From the NCBI GenBank assembly GCA_002733805.1, contig NVXG01000007.1, positions 1 to 64,000 of the forward strand: a stretch of DNA of 64,000 nucleotides, given 5' to 3'. Positions within the stretch are counted from its first letter, which is position 1. Every line of letters begins with the position of its first letter. Below are positions 1 to 8,242 of the stretch, piece by piece. A program made the translations under genes and the position numbers. This DNA comes from Robiginitomaculum sp. (lineage in GTDB: Bacteria; Pseudomonadota; Alphaproteobacteria; Caulobacterales; Maricaulaceae). Below the pieces are notes generated by a model, which saw nothing but the letters and a program-made list of their open reading frames with translations, did not search any database and had not been told where the DNA came from.

Positions 1-131
1 TGTCATTTTTGATTGTCATTGATCTGGCCCGGCTGACAATGAAATTACAGTCCGCGCACCCTCACGCCACACAACTGCACACATAATCGACAGATAACGC
101 ACACTCAATGAAGCTTGTTGACGCTAGACAG

Positions 132-161
132 CATGGGGACAGGCCGGTTTTGTCCCCCATG
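132..161. other. Inverted repeat (possible RNA hairpin)
   Basis: A seven-base stem GGGGACA/TGTCCCC (135-141 and 151-157) closes a nine-base loop and is extended past a one-base bulge by CAT/ATG. A run of six T lies about 14 bases further on, too far for a standard terminator. It sits in the gene-free first 240 bases, ahead of the first reductase gene, and could be a 5'-leader hairpin or the end of a transcript that starts outside the window. Confidence 0.25.
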
Positions 162-240
162 ACGGAACTGCTTTTTTCACGGTTGAAAAACCCAGTGAGG
201 TGTGAGCAAATCAGTTCGAAAATTTGGGGGAGTGATACAA

Positions 241-1293
241 ATGAGCATACTGATTTATGGGGCAACAGGGTTTACCGGGCGGTTGTGTGCGCACGAAGCA
301 GCAAAGCGAAAATTGCCGGTTGTACTGGCCGGACGCAATGCCAAAAAATTACAAAAAATTGGGGCCGATACGGGTCTGGAAACTCGCACGTTTGATCTGG
401 CTGACACCGAAGCACTGGAGCATGCCTTAGCTGATATTTCGGTGGTGTTGCATATCGCCGGGCCGTTCTCAGCCACCGCACAATCCATGGTCAGCGCCTG
501 TCTGCGGACCAACACTCACTATCTGGATATTACCGGCGAGATCGGGGTATTTGAGGCCCATGCGGCGCTGGATGGCGCTGCTAAAAAGGCCAAAATCATG
601 ATTCTGTCAGGAGTTGGGTTTGACGTAGTACCGAGTGATTGCCTAGCCGCCTATGTCCACCAGAAATTACCCGATGCAACAGAACTGACCTTGGGCATTA
701 CCGGCATCAGCGCCATGACCCGGGGCACCGCCAAATCTGGCGTTGAAGGCATCCGGTTTGGCACAAGGGTGCGCCGGAATGGCAAGATTGTTGAATTGTA
801 TCAACCACAACTGACCGAGCTTGATTTCGGGCAGGGGCTACGCCCGGCGGTTGGCATGTCATGGGGCGATGTGGCCACCGCGTGGCATTCCACCGGCATT
901 GCCAATATCAGCGTGTTTTTTGAGGCCAGTCCACAATTTGAGCGCGTCGCTAAGCTGGGCAAATTTGCCCGCAAATTTCTGGGAACCCGGTTGATGCAAG
1001 GTGTCTTGAAACGCCAGATGGACAAAATCCCCGAAGGCCCAACCGAAGCGCAAATGCGTGATGGCCAGATGACTGTGATCGCCATTGCCAGCAATGCAGC
1101 CGGCAAAACGGTAAGAGCCCGCTTGCAGACACCGGAAGCTTATTCATTCACTGCAAAAATGGCGATTGATATTGCCCAGCGGGTCGTGGATGGCGCGGCC
1201 CAGCCGGGTTACCAAACCCCCTCGCTGGTGTTTGGGGCCGATTATGTCACCGGCTTTGACAGGGTCAGCCGGATGGACATCACGGACGCTTAA
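241..1293 (+). CDS. Saccharopine dehydrogenase-like NAD(P)-binding reductase
   Basis: A 350-residue protein with an N-terminal Rossmann fold: the glycine-rich motif GATGFTG lies at residues 7-13, directly after the first beta strand. This start and the motif GVGFDVVPSDC in the middle are typical of the saccharopine dehydrogenase / trans-acting enoyl reductase family, whose members reduce varied substrates including unsaturated acyl chains. The ATG at 241 was chosen over an in-frame GTG at 202 because a GGGGGAG ribosome site stands 8 bases before it and the Rossmann fold begins immediately. The substrate cannot be told from sequence. Its stop overlaps the convergent lipoprotein gene by 4 bases. 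Confidence 0.8.
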   Translation: MSILIYGATGFTGRLCAHEAAKRKLPVVLAGRNAKKLQKIGADTGLETRTFDLADTEALEHALADISVVLHIAGPFSATAQSMVSACLRTNTHYLDITGEIGVFEAHAALDGAAKKAKIMILSGVGFDVVPSDCLAAYVHQKLPDATELTLGITGISAMTRGTAKSGVEGIRFGTRVRRNGKIVELYQPQLTELDFGQGLRPAVGMSWGDVATAWHSTGIANISVFFEASPQFERVAKLGKFARKFLGTRLMQGVLKRQMDKIPEGPTEAQMRDGQMTVIAIASNAAGKTVRARLQTPEAYSFTAKMAIDIAQRVVDGAAQPGYQTPSLVFGADYVTGFDRVSRMDITDA

Positions 1294-1970
1294 TCGACCT
1301 CTTGGGGCAGGGTGCCAGACCAGTATATCGGTGGTTCTGATGATCCAAACAGCGCGAAATTGTCTTTCAGATATTTGCGGTAAACAGCTGGGCTGCTGGC
1401 TTGCACGGTGAGGACTGTGGACTGCACACCGCTAAGCGGGTCTGTTTTGAGTTCTTCACTACTTTGTACTCGCAGGAGAAATTTGGAAAACCCAGACAGA
1501 TCATGGGTCCACGCATCAAATGGGCGGTAGGACGGGTGGTCTTTGTCCGGTTCGGCTAGATAGATCAGGTTGTCCTCAATCCGTAAGTAATAGATCAAAT
1601 GATCTTTTTGCGCGCCTTTTGGATAGCACCCTTCCGGCGAGATGGAGGCCAGAAAGTAATTTTTGTACATGTGTTGCAAGGAAAAAAACCCGGCTTTCGT
1701 GTCCTCAAGTTCGAAATAACAATGACCATCCAATTCCCAGATAATTGCCTGCTGTGGATTTGGCACGAAGCCGTTGTCTTCAAAGAATGCTTGTAAATCA
1801 GCCGACAAAACGCCGCTTGGGTCGTCATCGACTTGATAGTAAATTGTGCCAGTTTGTATTGGAAAGTCAGCTTTTGTTGCAGAAATTACCTGCTCTGCGT
1901 TACTATGAATTTCATTAAAACAGGCACTTAACGTACCAACGATCAAGACGAGTTGTATCCATTTGAGCAT
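1290..1970 (-). CDS. Putative lipoprotein, unknown function
   Basis: A 226-residue protein beginning with a lipoprotein signal: a charged start (MLKW), a hydrophobic stretch, and a lipobox LSAC with the lipidated Cys near residue 17. The rest is soluble, rich in aromatic and acidic residues, and I recognise no family. The ATG at 1970 is preferred to the one at 1985 because a GGAGG motif lies 8 bases before it; that motif would be inside the longer reading frame. Probably anchored in the inner or outer membrane facing the periplasm. Transcribed alone, converging on the reductase gene. Confidence 0.7.
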   Translation of the reverse strand: MLKWIQLVLIVGTLSACFNEIHSNAEQVISATKADFPIQTGTIYYQVDDDPSGVLSADLQAFFEDNGFVPNPQQAIIWELDGHCYFELEDTKAGFFSLQHMYKNYFLASISPEGCYPKGAQKDHLIYYLRIEDNLIYLAEPDKDHPSYRPFDAWTHDLSGFSKFLLRVQSSEELKTDPLSGVQSTVLTVQASSPAVYRKYLKDNFALFGSSEPPIYWSGTLPQEVD

Positions 1971-2155
1971 AGGCTTTGCCTCCATCTTTCAAGATAGATC
2001 TTCTGGTCGCCCGGCGCAAATCAGGCGACTGGTGTGCGACAAATTGCAATTGCCACCAAATCCCCTTGATTTTGCCGTTTCCTTTCGTTGCATTTGTGTT
2101 TCGAACCTTGCAAGGTTAGCCCAAGACGAAATGGCAATCGGCTGGAAATGGAAAA

Positions 2156-2548
2156 ATGACGATGAAATGGATTTGTGTAATGGCTTGTCTGCTGGTTTTG
2201 ACCACCGGTTGCGCTAATGGGACTTCATTCCTTTCTGATATTGAAAATGCACCAAAATGGTTTCTGGATAAAATTCCTGAATCTGAAGCCGAAGGCTATC
2301 CGGCGGCAGCCAATACGCCGCCGCGCCCTGACGATATGATGCCGTTGGAATTCTGGGAAATTAAATTGGCTAAGTTGCAATCTGACCGCGACAAGGTTCT
2401 GGCTTCGGAGCGGGCCGAACAGGTGCCAGCTGATCAAAATTCAGAAGAATTTCTGGCCGAGAGTCTCGAGTTTTCCGATGTGGTGCGTTTTAACGAAGCG
2501 GAATACGCCGCCGAGGATGCAGCGGCCGCTGCCAAGCTGGATCAGTAA
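2156..2548 (+). CDS. Small putative lipoprotein
   Basis: A 130-residue protein with a lipoprotein signal peptide: a hydrophobic stretch ending in the lipobox TTGC (Cys about residue 19). The mature part is hydrophilic with an acidic, Ala-rich C-terminal third that may be helical. No family recognised. An alternative ATG lies two codons in (2162). It ends two bases before the aminotransferase gene and is probably co-transcribed with it and recJ. Confidence 0.65.
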   Translation: MTMKWICVMACLLVLTTGCANGTSFLSDIENAPKWFLDKIPESEAEGYPAAANTPPRPDDMMPLEFWEIKLAKLQSDRDKVLASERAEQVPADQNSEEFLAESLEFSDVVRFNEAEYAAEDAAAAAKLDQ

Positions 2549-2550
2549 TT

Positions 2551-3750
2551 ATGTGGCCCGAACGTAATTTCTACCGAATCCAGCGATTGCCGCCCTATGT
2601 GTTTGAAACCGTCAACAAGCTAAAAGCCGAATTGCGGGCCGAGGGCGCTGACATCATTGACTTTGGCTTTGGCAATCCAGACATGGAAACGCCAAAGCAT
2701 ATCATCGATAAATTGGTGGAAACGGCGCGTAAACCCCGGACCAACCGCTATTCATCCTCAAGAGGTATACCGGGTTTGCGGGCGGCCTATGCGCGATATT
2801 ATCAACGCCGGTTTGACGTTGATCTGGACCCGGAAACCGAGATCATTGCCACCTTGGGCTCCAAGGAAGGCTTTGCCAATTTAGCCCAGGCTATTTCCGC
2901 GCCGGGCGATGTCATTCTGGCCCCCAATCCATCCTATCCGATCCACCCGTTTGGGTTTATTATTGCCGGGGGCACCATTCGGCATATCAAGGCACTGGAT
3001 GCAGAAAGCTATCTGCGATCCATTGATGAAGCGGCTCGCAATTCCAACCCGAAACCCTTGGCGGTTGTGACCTGTTTTCCAGCCAACCCGACGGCAGAAA
3101 CCTGCGATCTGGGTTATTACCGCGATGTGGTCAAACTGGCTCGCAAACACGAAATGTATGTGCTGTCCGATCTGGCCTATACCGAGATTTATTTTGAAGA
3201 CCCGCCGCCCTCCATTTTGCAAGTAGATGGTGCCAAGGAAATTTGCGTCGAAATGACTACCTTGTCCAAGACCTACGCAATGGCCGGGTGGCGCATTGGC
3301 TTTACCGCCGGTTCCCCGCATTTAATCAAGGCGCTGACCCGTATGAAGTCTTATCTGGATTATGGTGCTTACACGCCCATACAGGTCGCTGCCTGTGCCG
3401 CCCTGGATGGCCCGCAGGAGTGTGTTGCTGAAATCCGTAACACGTACAAGAGACGCCGTGACGTGCTGGTGGATACCTTTGGTCGGGCCGGATGGGATAT
3501 TCCACCACCCAAAGCCTCAATGTTTGCTTGGGCGCCATTGCCTGAAAAGTTTGCGGAAATGGGTTCGCTCAAATTTGCGGAAACTTTGATGAAAGAAGCT
3601 CATATCGCCGTGGCACCGGGGATTGGCTTTGGTGAATATGGCGAGGGCTATGTGCGGATCGCTTTGGTCGAAAATGAACAGCGCATTCGACAAGCTGCTA
3701 GAAATATCGGGCAATTCCTGCAATCCCATGGGCAGAGCGCCAAGGGATGA
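2551..3750 (+). CDS. PLP-dependent aminotransferase, AlaC/LL-DAP aminotransferase-like
   Basis: A 399-residue class I/II aminotransferase (fold type I). Visible signatures are the N-terminal FGFGNPDMETP segment, the NPSYPIHPFG substrate region, the NPTAETC segment, and the Schiff-base lysine in SLSKTYAMAGWR (Lys240). The family includes alanine transaminases such as AlaC, which make alanine from pyruvate and glutamate; related proteins are often named LL-diaminopimelate aminotransferase. I favour an alanine- or branched-chain-type cytosolic role without being able to prove the substrate. Its stop overlaps the recJ start by 4 bases (ATGA), so the two are translationally coupled. The homoserine dehydrogenase and glpX genes that often separate these two in alphaproteobacteria are missing. 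Confidence 0.9.
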   Translation: MWPERNFYRIQRLPPYVFETVNKLKAELRAEGADIIDFGFGNPDMETPKHIIDKLVETARKPRTNRYSSSRGIPGLRAAYARYYQRRFDVDLDPETEIIATLGSKEGFANLAQAISAPGDVILAPNPSYPIHPFGFIIAGGTIRHIKALDAESYLRSIDEAARNSNPKPLAVVTCFPANPTAETCDLGYYRDVVKLARKHEMYVLSDLAYTEIYFEDPPPSILQVDGAKEICVEMTTLSKTYAMAGWRIGFTAGSPHLIKALTRMKSYLDYGAYTPIQVAACAALDGPQECVAEIRNTYKRRRDVLVDTFGRAGWDIPPPKASMFAWAPLPEKFAEMGSLKFAETLMKEAHIAVAPGIGFGEYGEGYVRIALVENEQRIRQAARNIGQFLQSHGQSAKG

Positions 3751-5528
3751 GTGTTGGGCAGCCATTGCTGGGCGTTGCACAATCCCCCGGTGGGCGCCGT
3801 TGGCAATTGCGAGATGCCGACTCGAAAATTGTGGCCGATCTGGCCCGCATTCATCAATTGCCGGAAGTCTTGGCCAAGTGTCTAGTCGGGCGCGGGATTA
3901 ATGCTGAAACCTGTACCGCTTATTTACAGCCGACCCTTCGCGAGCAATTTCCTGACCCTGACAGCTTTGCCGATATGGACAAAGCGGTGCAACTGATCTT
4001 GCAGGCGGTGCAAGACAATACGAAAATCACAATCTTTGCTGATTATGATGTGGATGGAGCTACATCTTCAGCCCAATTGCGCCGTTGGTTGCAGCTAGTG
4101 GGCTGCGAGGCTGGCTTGTATGTGCCTGACCGGCTGACCGAAGGCTATGGCCCGTCAGCGGGCGCATTTCAAAAGATCAAGGATGATGGTGCCCAATTGG
4201 TAATCACGGTTGATTGCGGTGCGGTTTCACACGATGCAATTGCCGCAGGTAAAGAACTCGGCCTACAAATCATCGTGCTGGATCACCATTTGATGATTCC
4301 GGGCGCCATGCCGATTGCCGATGCGCTGGTTAATCCGAACCGAGTCGATGATGGATCGGGTTGTGGGTATCTGGCCGCCGCCGGTCTGGTTTTTGTATTG
4401 CTGGCCGCTCTAAACCGCGCAGCGCGCGCGGGGGGCTTGTTTGCGGGGCGGTCAGAGCCAAACCTGCTGGATCTGGTTGATCTGGCTGCTTTGGGTACGG
4501 TTTGCGATGTGGCCAGCCTGATCGGCTTTAATCGGGTGTTGGTGGCACAGGGCTTAAAAGCCATGGGGAAGCTGCACAATCCGGGCTTAAGCGCCTTGGC
4601 CGAAGCTGGGAATGTCGAGCCCCCATTTTCAACCTATCATGCCGGGTTTGTATTTGGGCCACGGATCAATGCAGGGGGCCGCATTGGGAAATCCGATCTT
4701 GGCGCAACCTTGTTGGCCAGCGATGATCCGGGTGAGTGTAGCCAAATTGCCGCCGAACTGGATATCCTCAATCTGGAACGCAAAGAGATTGAAAGCCAAG
4801 TGCAGGAAGAAGCGGAACATCTGGCCGCGACCACCCAAGCCGATGCGCCGGTTCTGGTCGTGGCCGGGGCAGGGTGGCATCCGGGGGTTATCGGCATTGT
4901 GGCCGGTCGCCTGAAGGACAAATTCAATCGCCCGACGGTGGTCATCGCACTGGACGAGCAGGGGATCGGCCATGGCTCCGGTCGTTCGGTCAGCGGGGTT
5001 AATCTGGGCGAGGCTTTTTCACGCGCCGTTGCTTCTGGGGCTTTGATTAAAGGGGGCGGTCATGCCATGGCCGGGGGCTTGAGCCTGTCAGCCGACAAAG
5101 TGGACACTTTTCGGGACTTTTTGATCAATGATATTGGCGCAGCTTCGATCGCAGCCGGTCAGCAAAAAATACTGAAAGTCGATGCAATAGCCGGTTTGCA
5201 CGGGGCTGATCTGGCTCTGGCCCAGCAATTGGCACGGGCCGAACCTTTCGGGATGGGTAATCCTGAGCCGGTATTGGCCTTTTCTGATGTTTATATCGCC
5301 TACGCGCAGGAACTACGCGGCGGTCATATCCGCTGCCGTCTGGAGAGTGAGTTGGGTGATGCCAGCCTGTCGGCCATTTGTTTTCGGGCCGAGGATCGGG
5401 GGTTGCAGGACATATTGCTGAACCGCTCCGGACAGGCTTGTCATGTGGCCGGAAAGCTGCGGGTAGATCGCTGGAAAGGGCGCGAAAAGGTGAGCTTTCA
5501 GATCGAAGATGTCGCACCAGCCGGATAG
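3747..5528 (+). CDS. recJ: Single-stranded-DNA-specific exonuclease RecJ
   Basis: A 593-residue member of the DHH phosphoesterase family, close to the usual RecJ length. Motif I reads ADYDVDG (Asp99, Asp101, Asp103) and the family motif DHH is at residues 179-181; a later GGGHAMAGG segment marks the DHHA1 domain, followed by a C-terminal OB-type domain. RecJ degrades single-stranded DNA 5' to 3' in recombinational repair and mismatch repair, using Mn2+/Mg2+ bound by these residues. Start codon overlaps the preceding aminotransferase stop. tRNA-Glu follows about 95 bases downstream. Confidence 0.96.
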   Translation: MSVGQPLLGVAQSPGGRRWQLRDADSKIVADLARIHQLPEVLAKCLVGRGINAETCTAYLQPTLREQFPDPDSFADMDKAVQLILQAVQDNTKITIFADYDVDGATSSAQLRRWLQLVGCEAGLYVPDRLTEGYGPSAGAFQKIKDDGAQLVITVDCGAVSHDAIAAGKELGLQIIVLDHHLMIPGAMPIADALVNPNRVDDGSGCGYLAAAGLVFVLLAALNRAARAGGLFAGRSEPNLLDLVDLAALGTVCDVASLIGFNRVLVAQGLKAMGKLHNPGLSALAEAGNVEPPFSTYHAGFVFGPRINAGGRIGKSDLGATLLASDDPGECSQIAAELDILNLERKEIESQVQEEAEHLAATTQADAPVLVVAGAGWHPGVIGIVAGRLKDKFNRPTVVIALDEQGIGHGSGRSVSGVNLGEAFSRAVASGALIKGGGHAMAGGLSLSADKVDTFRDFLINDIGAASIAAGQQKILKVDAIAGLHGADLALAQQLARAEPFGMGNPEPVLAFSDVYIAYAQELRGGHIRCRLESELGDASLSAICFRAEDRGLQDILLNRSGQACHVAGKLRVDRWKGREKVSFQIEDVAPAG

Positions 5529-5624
5529 GGACATCAAGGTATTTCAGAAAATCTGCAATTAGCGGCGTACAAGGACTTGCGTTTCTTTGAATCACTGGAT
5601 AATAGTTCGCGCCACGATTGATGT

Positions 5625-5699
5625 GGGCCCTTCGTCTATCGGTTAGGACGCCAGGTTTTCAACCTGGAAAGAGGGGTTCGATTCCCCTAGGGCCTACCA
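5625..5699 (+). tRNA. tRNA-Glu (anticodon TTC)
   Basis: Folds into a full cloverleaf of 75 bases with CCA encoded. The acceptor stem GGGCCCT pairs with AGGGCCT (one G-T pair), the anticodon stem CCAGG/CCTGG closes a loop TTTTCAA with anticodon TTC, and the T arm is AGGGG-TTCGATT-CCCCT. The 3' half and the bases just after it recur imperfectly at 10759-10796, see the repeat entries. Confidence 0.97.
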
Positions 5700-5721
5700 T
5701 TCGTGTAAAAACCCAATAAAA
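5682..5721 (+). repeat. tRNA-Glu 3'-end copy 1 of an imperfect direct repeat (attL-like)
   Basis: These 40 bases (the end of tRNA-Glu from the T loop through CCA plus about 20 bases downstream) align with 10759-10796 at about 32 of 40 columns, with two one-base gaps. The best block is TGTAAAAACC(C)AATAAAA. Similarity continues weakly for some 40 bases more (TGTGTT, then TTC-TTTTCAA). Integrative elements usually recombine at tRNA 3' ends, so this is a candidate attachment site; no integrase is seen. Confidence 0.5.
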
Positions 5722-6132
5722 TCAATGTGTTATGGCGTATTTGAAAATTCATTTTCAACACTTTTTTCAACATTGATTTGCCATTGGTTTTCTCATTAGA
5801 CTGAATGTGAATAGGCGCTTGCAGAATTTGTGTATCGACACACATTCTGGCGATGGCCATCCCACATTTTTACAGGGTAAGAATGCCAAATTATGTTGCA
5901 CAGCGTACAAAAGGTGATGTGCCCGCGCTGTCTTCACTTCTGGATACAAAGCCTTACGGCGCTCTTGATCAAAATTGATCATCAGAACCTGTATTTGTAC
6001 GAGGTGGTCAACCGCTTGGCTTTCAAACCACTTTTTCCGTGCGCAGGCCAAGCGGAGAAACCCATTGGAACAGAAACAACGGGCATACATAGACGAAGCC
6101 AATCGCTCAGTTCTAAAGCCTTACAGATAAAA
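5700..6132. other. AT-rich stretch without a convincing gene
   Basis: Between tRNA-Glu and the terminator of the next gene there is one minus-strand frame (about 5767-6090, up to 108 codons from an ATG) with no ribosome site and no recognisable domain, and an overlapping plus-strand frame. Neither looks like a normal protein in composition. It may be eroded coding sequence left by an inserted element. Confidence 0.4.
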
Positions 6133-6156
6133 GGGGGCAATGTGACCATTGCCCCC
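6133..6156 (-). terminator. Rho-independent terminator of the secreted-protein gene
   Basis: A perfect ten-base stem (GGGGGCAATG with CATTGCCCCC) around a four-base loop, followed on the minus strand by TTTT. It lies 18 bases after the stop codon of the minus-strand gene ending at 6175. Confidence 0.8.
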
Positions 6157-6174
6157 CTCACAAAGTGTTTTGCT

Positions 6175-6636
6175 TTATTTGGTTTTGGCTGGTGGCGGCA
6201 GGTGTGCGTGGGCAAGGTCCTGACTGTCACGGGCAATATGCGAGACCCAGTCTTTCATCACCTTTTCGGCGGCTTCCTTGCCACCTTCCTGTTTGGCCAA
6301 GGCTTCCATGAATGCCGCGCCTTGAGGAGAATCCGAATATTCTAGAGTCCCGTAGCCTTCTTCAAGGACAATGTAGACCGTAGAATCCCAAGGTCCGGAA
6401 TCCCAGTCCAAAGCGACGAATTCTTTATCCATGGACCGGACAGCAGGCGCGATTTTGTCATAAAGAATTTCCCATGCGGCATCATTATGGCCAGGTTTGA
6501 AGTCAAAGTTCACCACCCGATAATACGAGACATTTTCGCGTTTTTTGAGAGCATCCTGTGCTGTTGCCGAAACCGGCAGCAAGAGTGCGCCAGAAACGAT
6601 TGCTGTGGTAATAGCTAGTGGTATGCGTTTGTACAT
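6175..6636 (-). CDS. Small exported protein, dimeric alpha/beta-barrel-like, unknown
   Basis: A 153-residue protein with a clear Sec signal peptide: MYKR, a hydrophobic core, and a probable cleavage after ATAQ or SATA near residue 27. The mature part opens with YYRVVNFDFKPGHNDAAWEI, a beta strand followed by a helix as seen in dimeric alpha+beta barrel (ABM/EthD-like) proteins, but this is an impression only. The start at 6636 has an AGGAGT ribosome site 6 bases upstream; longer in-frame starts lack one. Single gene with its own terminator. Probably periplasmic; function unknown. Confidence 0.7.
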   Translation of the reverse strand: MYKRIPLAITTAIVSGALLLPVSATAQDALKKRENVSYYRVVNFDFKPGHNDAAWEILYDKIAPAVRSMDKEFVALDWDSGPWDSTVYIVLEEGYGTLEYSDSPQGAAFMEALAKQEGGKEAAEKVMKDWVSHIARDSQDLAHAHLPPPAKTK

Positions 6637-6961
6637 ATCAAAACTCCTATGAAACGATACTGGTTTATAAAATAGGGACAGCAAACAAATATGCATAAAG
6701 CTCAAAAAATAAGCAAAATTCCCCCCAGAATGTCGGTAAGGTATTACTACACAAAAACTAAGTCAATCAGACCTCATTGAGGTGCGCCTAGACTTGTAGA
6801 CACCTTGCTTGGTAAAAATGCTGAATTTTGTCACCCAGTGTGCAATCTACGAAATGCGCTATCCAATACCTGAGGATTGATGTGCCCTTTGATTTATAGT
6901 TGCCTTGCAACATATGAAAACGAGCCGCATATTTTGATGCCAATTGGCATTAATACTGACG
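6637..6961. other. Intergenic stretch, no gene seen
   Basis: About 325 AT-rich bases between the secreted-protein gene and the GDT1-like fragment. The only structure I find is a perfect 14-base palindrome ATGCCAATTGGCAT at 6937-6950, just past the stop codon of the minus-strand fragment gene; it has no T-run and may be an operator or a weak terminator. Confidence 0.4.
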
Positions 6962-7120
6962 CTATGCCTTGAAGTGTTCAAGGATCGTCCATCCCCCAAC
7001 GAGTATAAATCCTATACCTGCGAAAAGCTTGAGCGGCATCATTTCCAAATATTTACTAGCGAATGTACCAAGAAGTACTGCGATGGCGGTTGAAACAATC
7101 AGAGCCGACGATGCCATCAT
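6962..7120 (-). CDS. 52-residue membrane protein resembling the C-terminal half of GDT1/UPF0016
   Basis: A short gene of 52 residues starting ATG at 7120, overlapping the stop of the glutathione transferase gene by 4 bases (ATGA), so it should be translated by coupling. The protein has two hydrophobic helices (about residues 4-20 and 30-47) separated by a short polar turn. The pattern STAIAVLLG, then a basic turn, then AGIGFILVGGWT resembles the last two helices of the TMEM165/GDT1 (UPF0016) cation/proton transporter family. The N-terminal half with the family's acidic E-x-G-D-[KR]-[ST] motif is absent: an in-frame stop lies four codons before the start. It is either a relic or a deliberate mini-protein. 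Confidence 0.6.
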   Translation of the reverse strand: MMASSALIVSTAIAVLLGTFASKYLEMMPLKLFAGIGFILVGGWTILEHFKA

Positions 7121-8130
7121 ATTGTAGAATTATCTGTATCAATTGAAACCGTCTTGCCAGAATATAAAGTTACGTTTCTGGCACCAAGTCTTCCTCGGTC
7201 ATGCGGCTCTGCCCAATCATTTGATGGCATTTCAGCCACAATATCTTCTCCCGAATAATTACTCAGGTGAATGGCTTCCATGTTGATGGTTTGCGTAACA
7301 CCATCCCATGCGTATAAATCTCGTGCGTAGGCCCATAAATTTCGGTAATCGACCAAGCGGTGGCGAGAACATCGGCTATGGATAAAATAATCAATATCAA
7401 AACGGAGCAGTGTGGGAAATAAACGCCAATCTGCTTCTGTGATACTCGCCCCCATTAAATATCTATTGGTGGCCAAGTGCTCCTCCAACTCGTCAAGCAT
7501 ATCAAAGACTTGTGTGACGGCAATCTGGTGGGCCGATTGACTTTGTGCAAACCTCGCGCGGTATACGCCATTGGACAGTTTTTTGTAGATTCTGTCGTTA
7601 ATACTATCAATTTCATCAACTAACGCCTCCGGAACTAGTGTAAAGTCGGCCTGAGATACAGAAGAAGAATTTGCTGTCTTAACTGAGTTGAAAGCCCGCA
7701 TAATTTTTGAAGATTCATTGCTAACAATCTTCTGTTCCTGACTATCCCACAGCACTGGCACTGTTGGGCGGCCCGTATGAGAGCGGTCGTTTAATGTGTA
7801 AAGTTGGTGCAGATGGACGATGTTTATATCGGTACCCGGCACCGACCATGACTTGCCAAAGTTAGCGGGATAACCCTCAACTCTTTTGCCGCCTGTCATG
7901 TGTAGGGGTATGTAATTTTCCAACCCCTTCAATTGACGTATTAGCATAGCTCTATGCGACCAAGGGCAAGACCAGGAGGCAATTAAATGGAACCTGCCGG
8001 GATGCTCTGAGATTGCCTTGATTATGTGATCACTTATTTCACCATTATGGACGCTCGTTTGACGAACATATTTTCCATTTTTAATAATTTGATCAATTTC
8101 GCTCCAAACACCAGCAATTAACATAGCCAT
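7117..8130 (-). CDS. Xi-class glutathione transferase (glutathionyl-hydroquinone reductase)
   Basis: A 337-residue protein of the YqjG/ECM4 family, which reduces glutathionyl-hydroquinones to free hydroquinone and oxidised glutathione in the cytosol. The catalytic Cys55 sits in SWSCPWSHRAMLIRQLKGLE, the family's CPWAH site with Ala changed to Ser; the segment IVSNESSKIMRAFNS and the C-terminal helical domain are also typical. The ATG at 8130 matches the family start (…LIAGVW…) and follows a GAAGG site; an in-frame ATG at 8205 would add 25 atypical residues and has no ribosome site. Divergent from a LysR gene, and coupled to the 52-residue membrane protein behind it. Confidence 0.88.
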   Translation of the reverse strand: MAMLIAGVWSEIDQIIKNGKYVRQTSVHNGEISDHIIKAISEHPGRFHLIASWSCPWSHRAMLIRQLKGLENYIPLHMTGGKRVEGYPANFGKSWSVPGTDINIVHLHQLYTLNDRSHTGRPTVPVLWDSQEQKIVSNESSKIMRAFNSVKTANSSSVSQADFTLVPEALVDEIDSINDRIYKKLSNGVYRARFAQSQSAHQIAVTQVFDMLDELEEHLATNRYLMGASITEADWRLFPTLLRFDIDYFIHSRCSRHRLVDYRNLWAYARDLYAWDGVTQTINMEAIHLSNYSGEDIVAEMPSNDWAEPHDRGRLGARNVTLYSGKTVSIDTDNSTI

Positions 8131-8157
8131 GAGGATTACCTTCGCTGTTAAATATGG

Positions 8158-8179
8158 CGAGATTGTATAGAAATTCTCG
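8158..8179. promoter_or_regulatory. Possible LysR operator (inverted repeat)
   Basis: CGAGA and TCTCG (8158-8162 and 8175-8179) form an inverted repeat with a 12-base spacer in the 112-base region between the divergent GST and LysR genes. Position and spacing suit a LysR-type dimer site, although the classical T-N11-A core is not clean. Function inferred from position only. Confidence 0.35.
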
Positions 8180-8242
8180 TTGACATAAAAGGAAAGTAAA
8201 TTCATAAATGTGTGACTTTATTAGACATATTAAGGTGATTTT

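Noticed and set aside
5767-6102. 111-codon minus-strand frame behind tRNA-Glu
   Set aside because: No ribosome site, only a TTG or weak ATG start, no recognised domain, and Cys/Trp-rich composition; not called as a gene but recorded in the intergenic entry.
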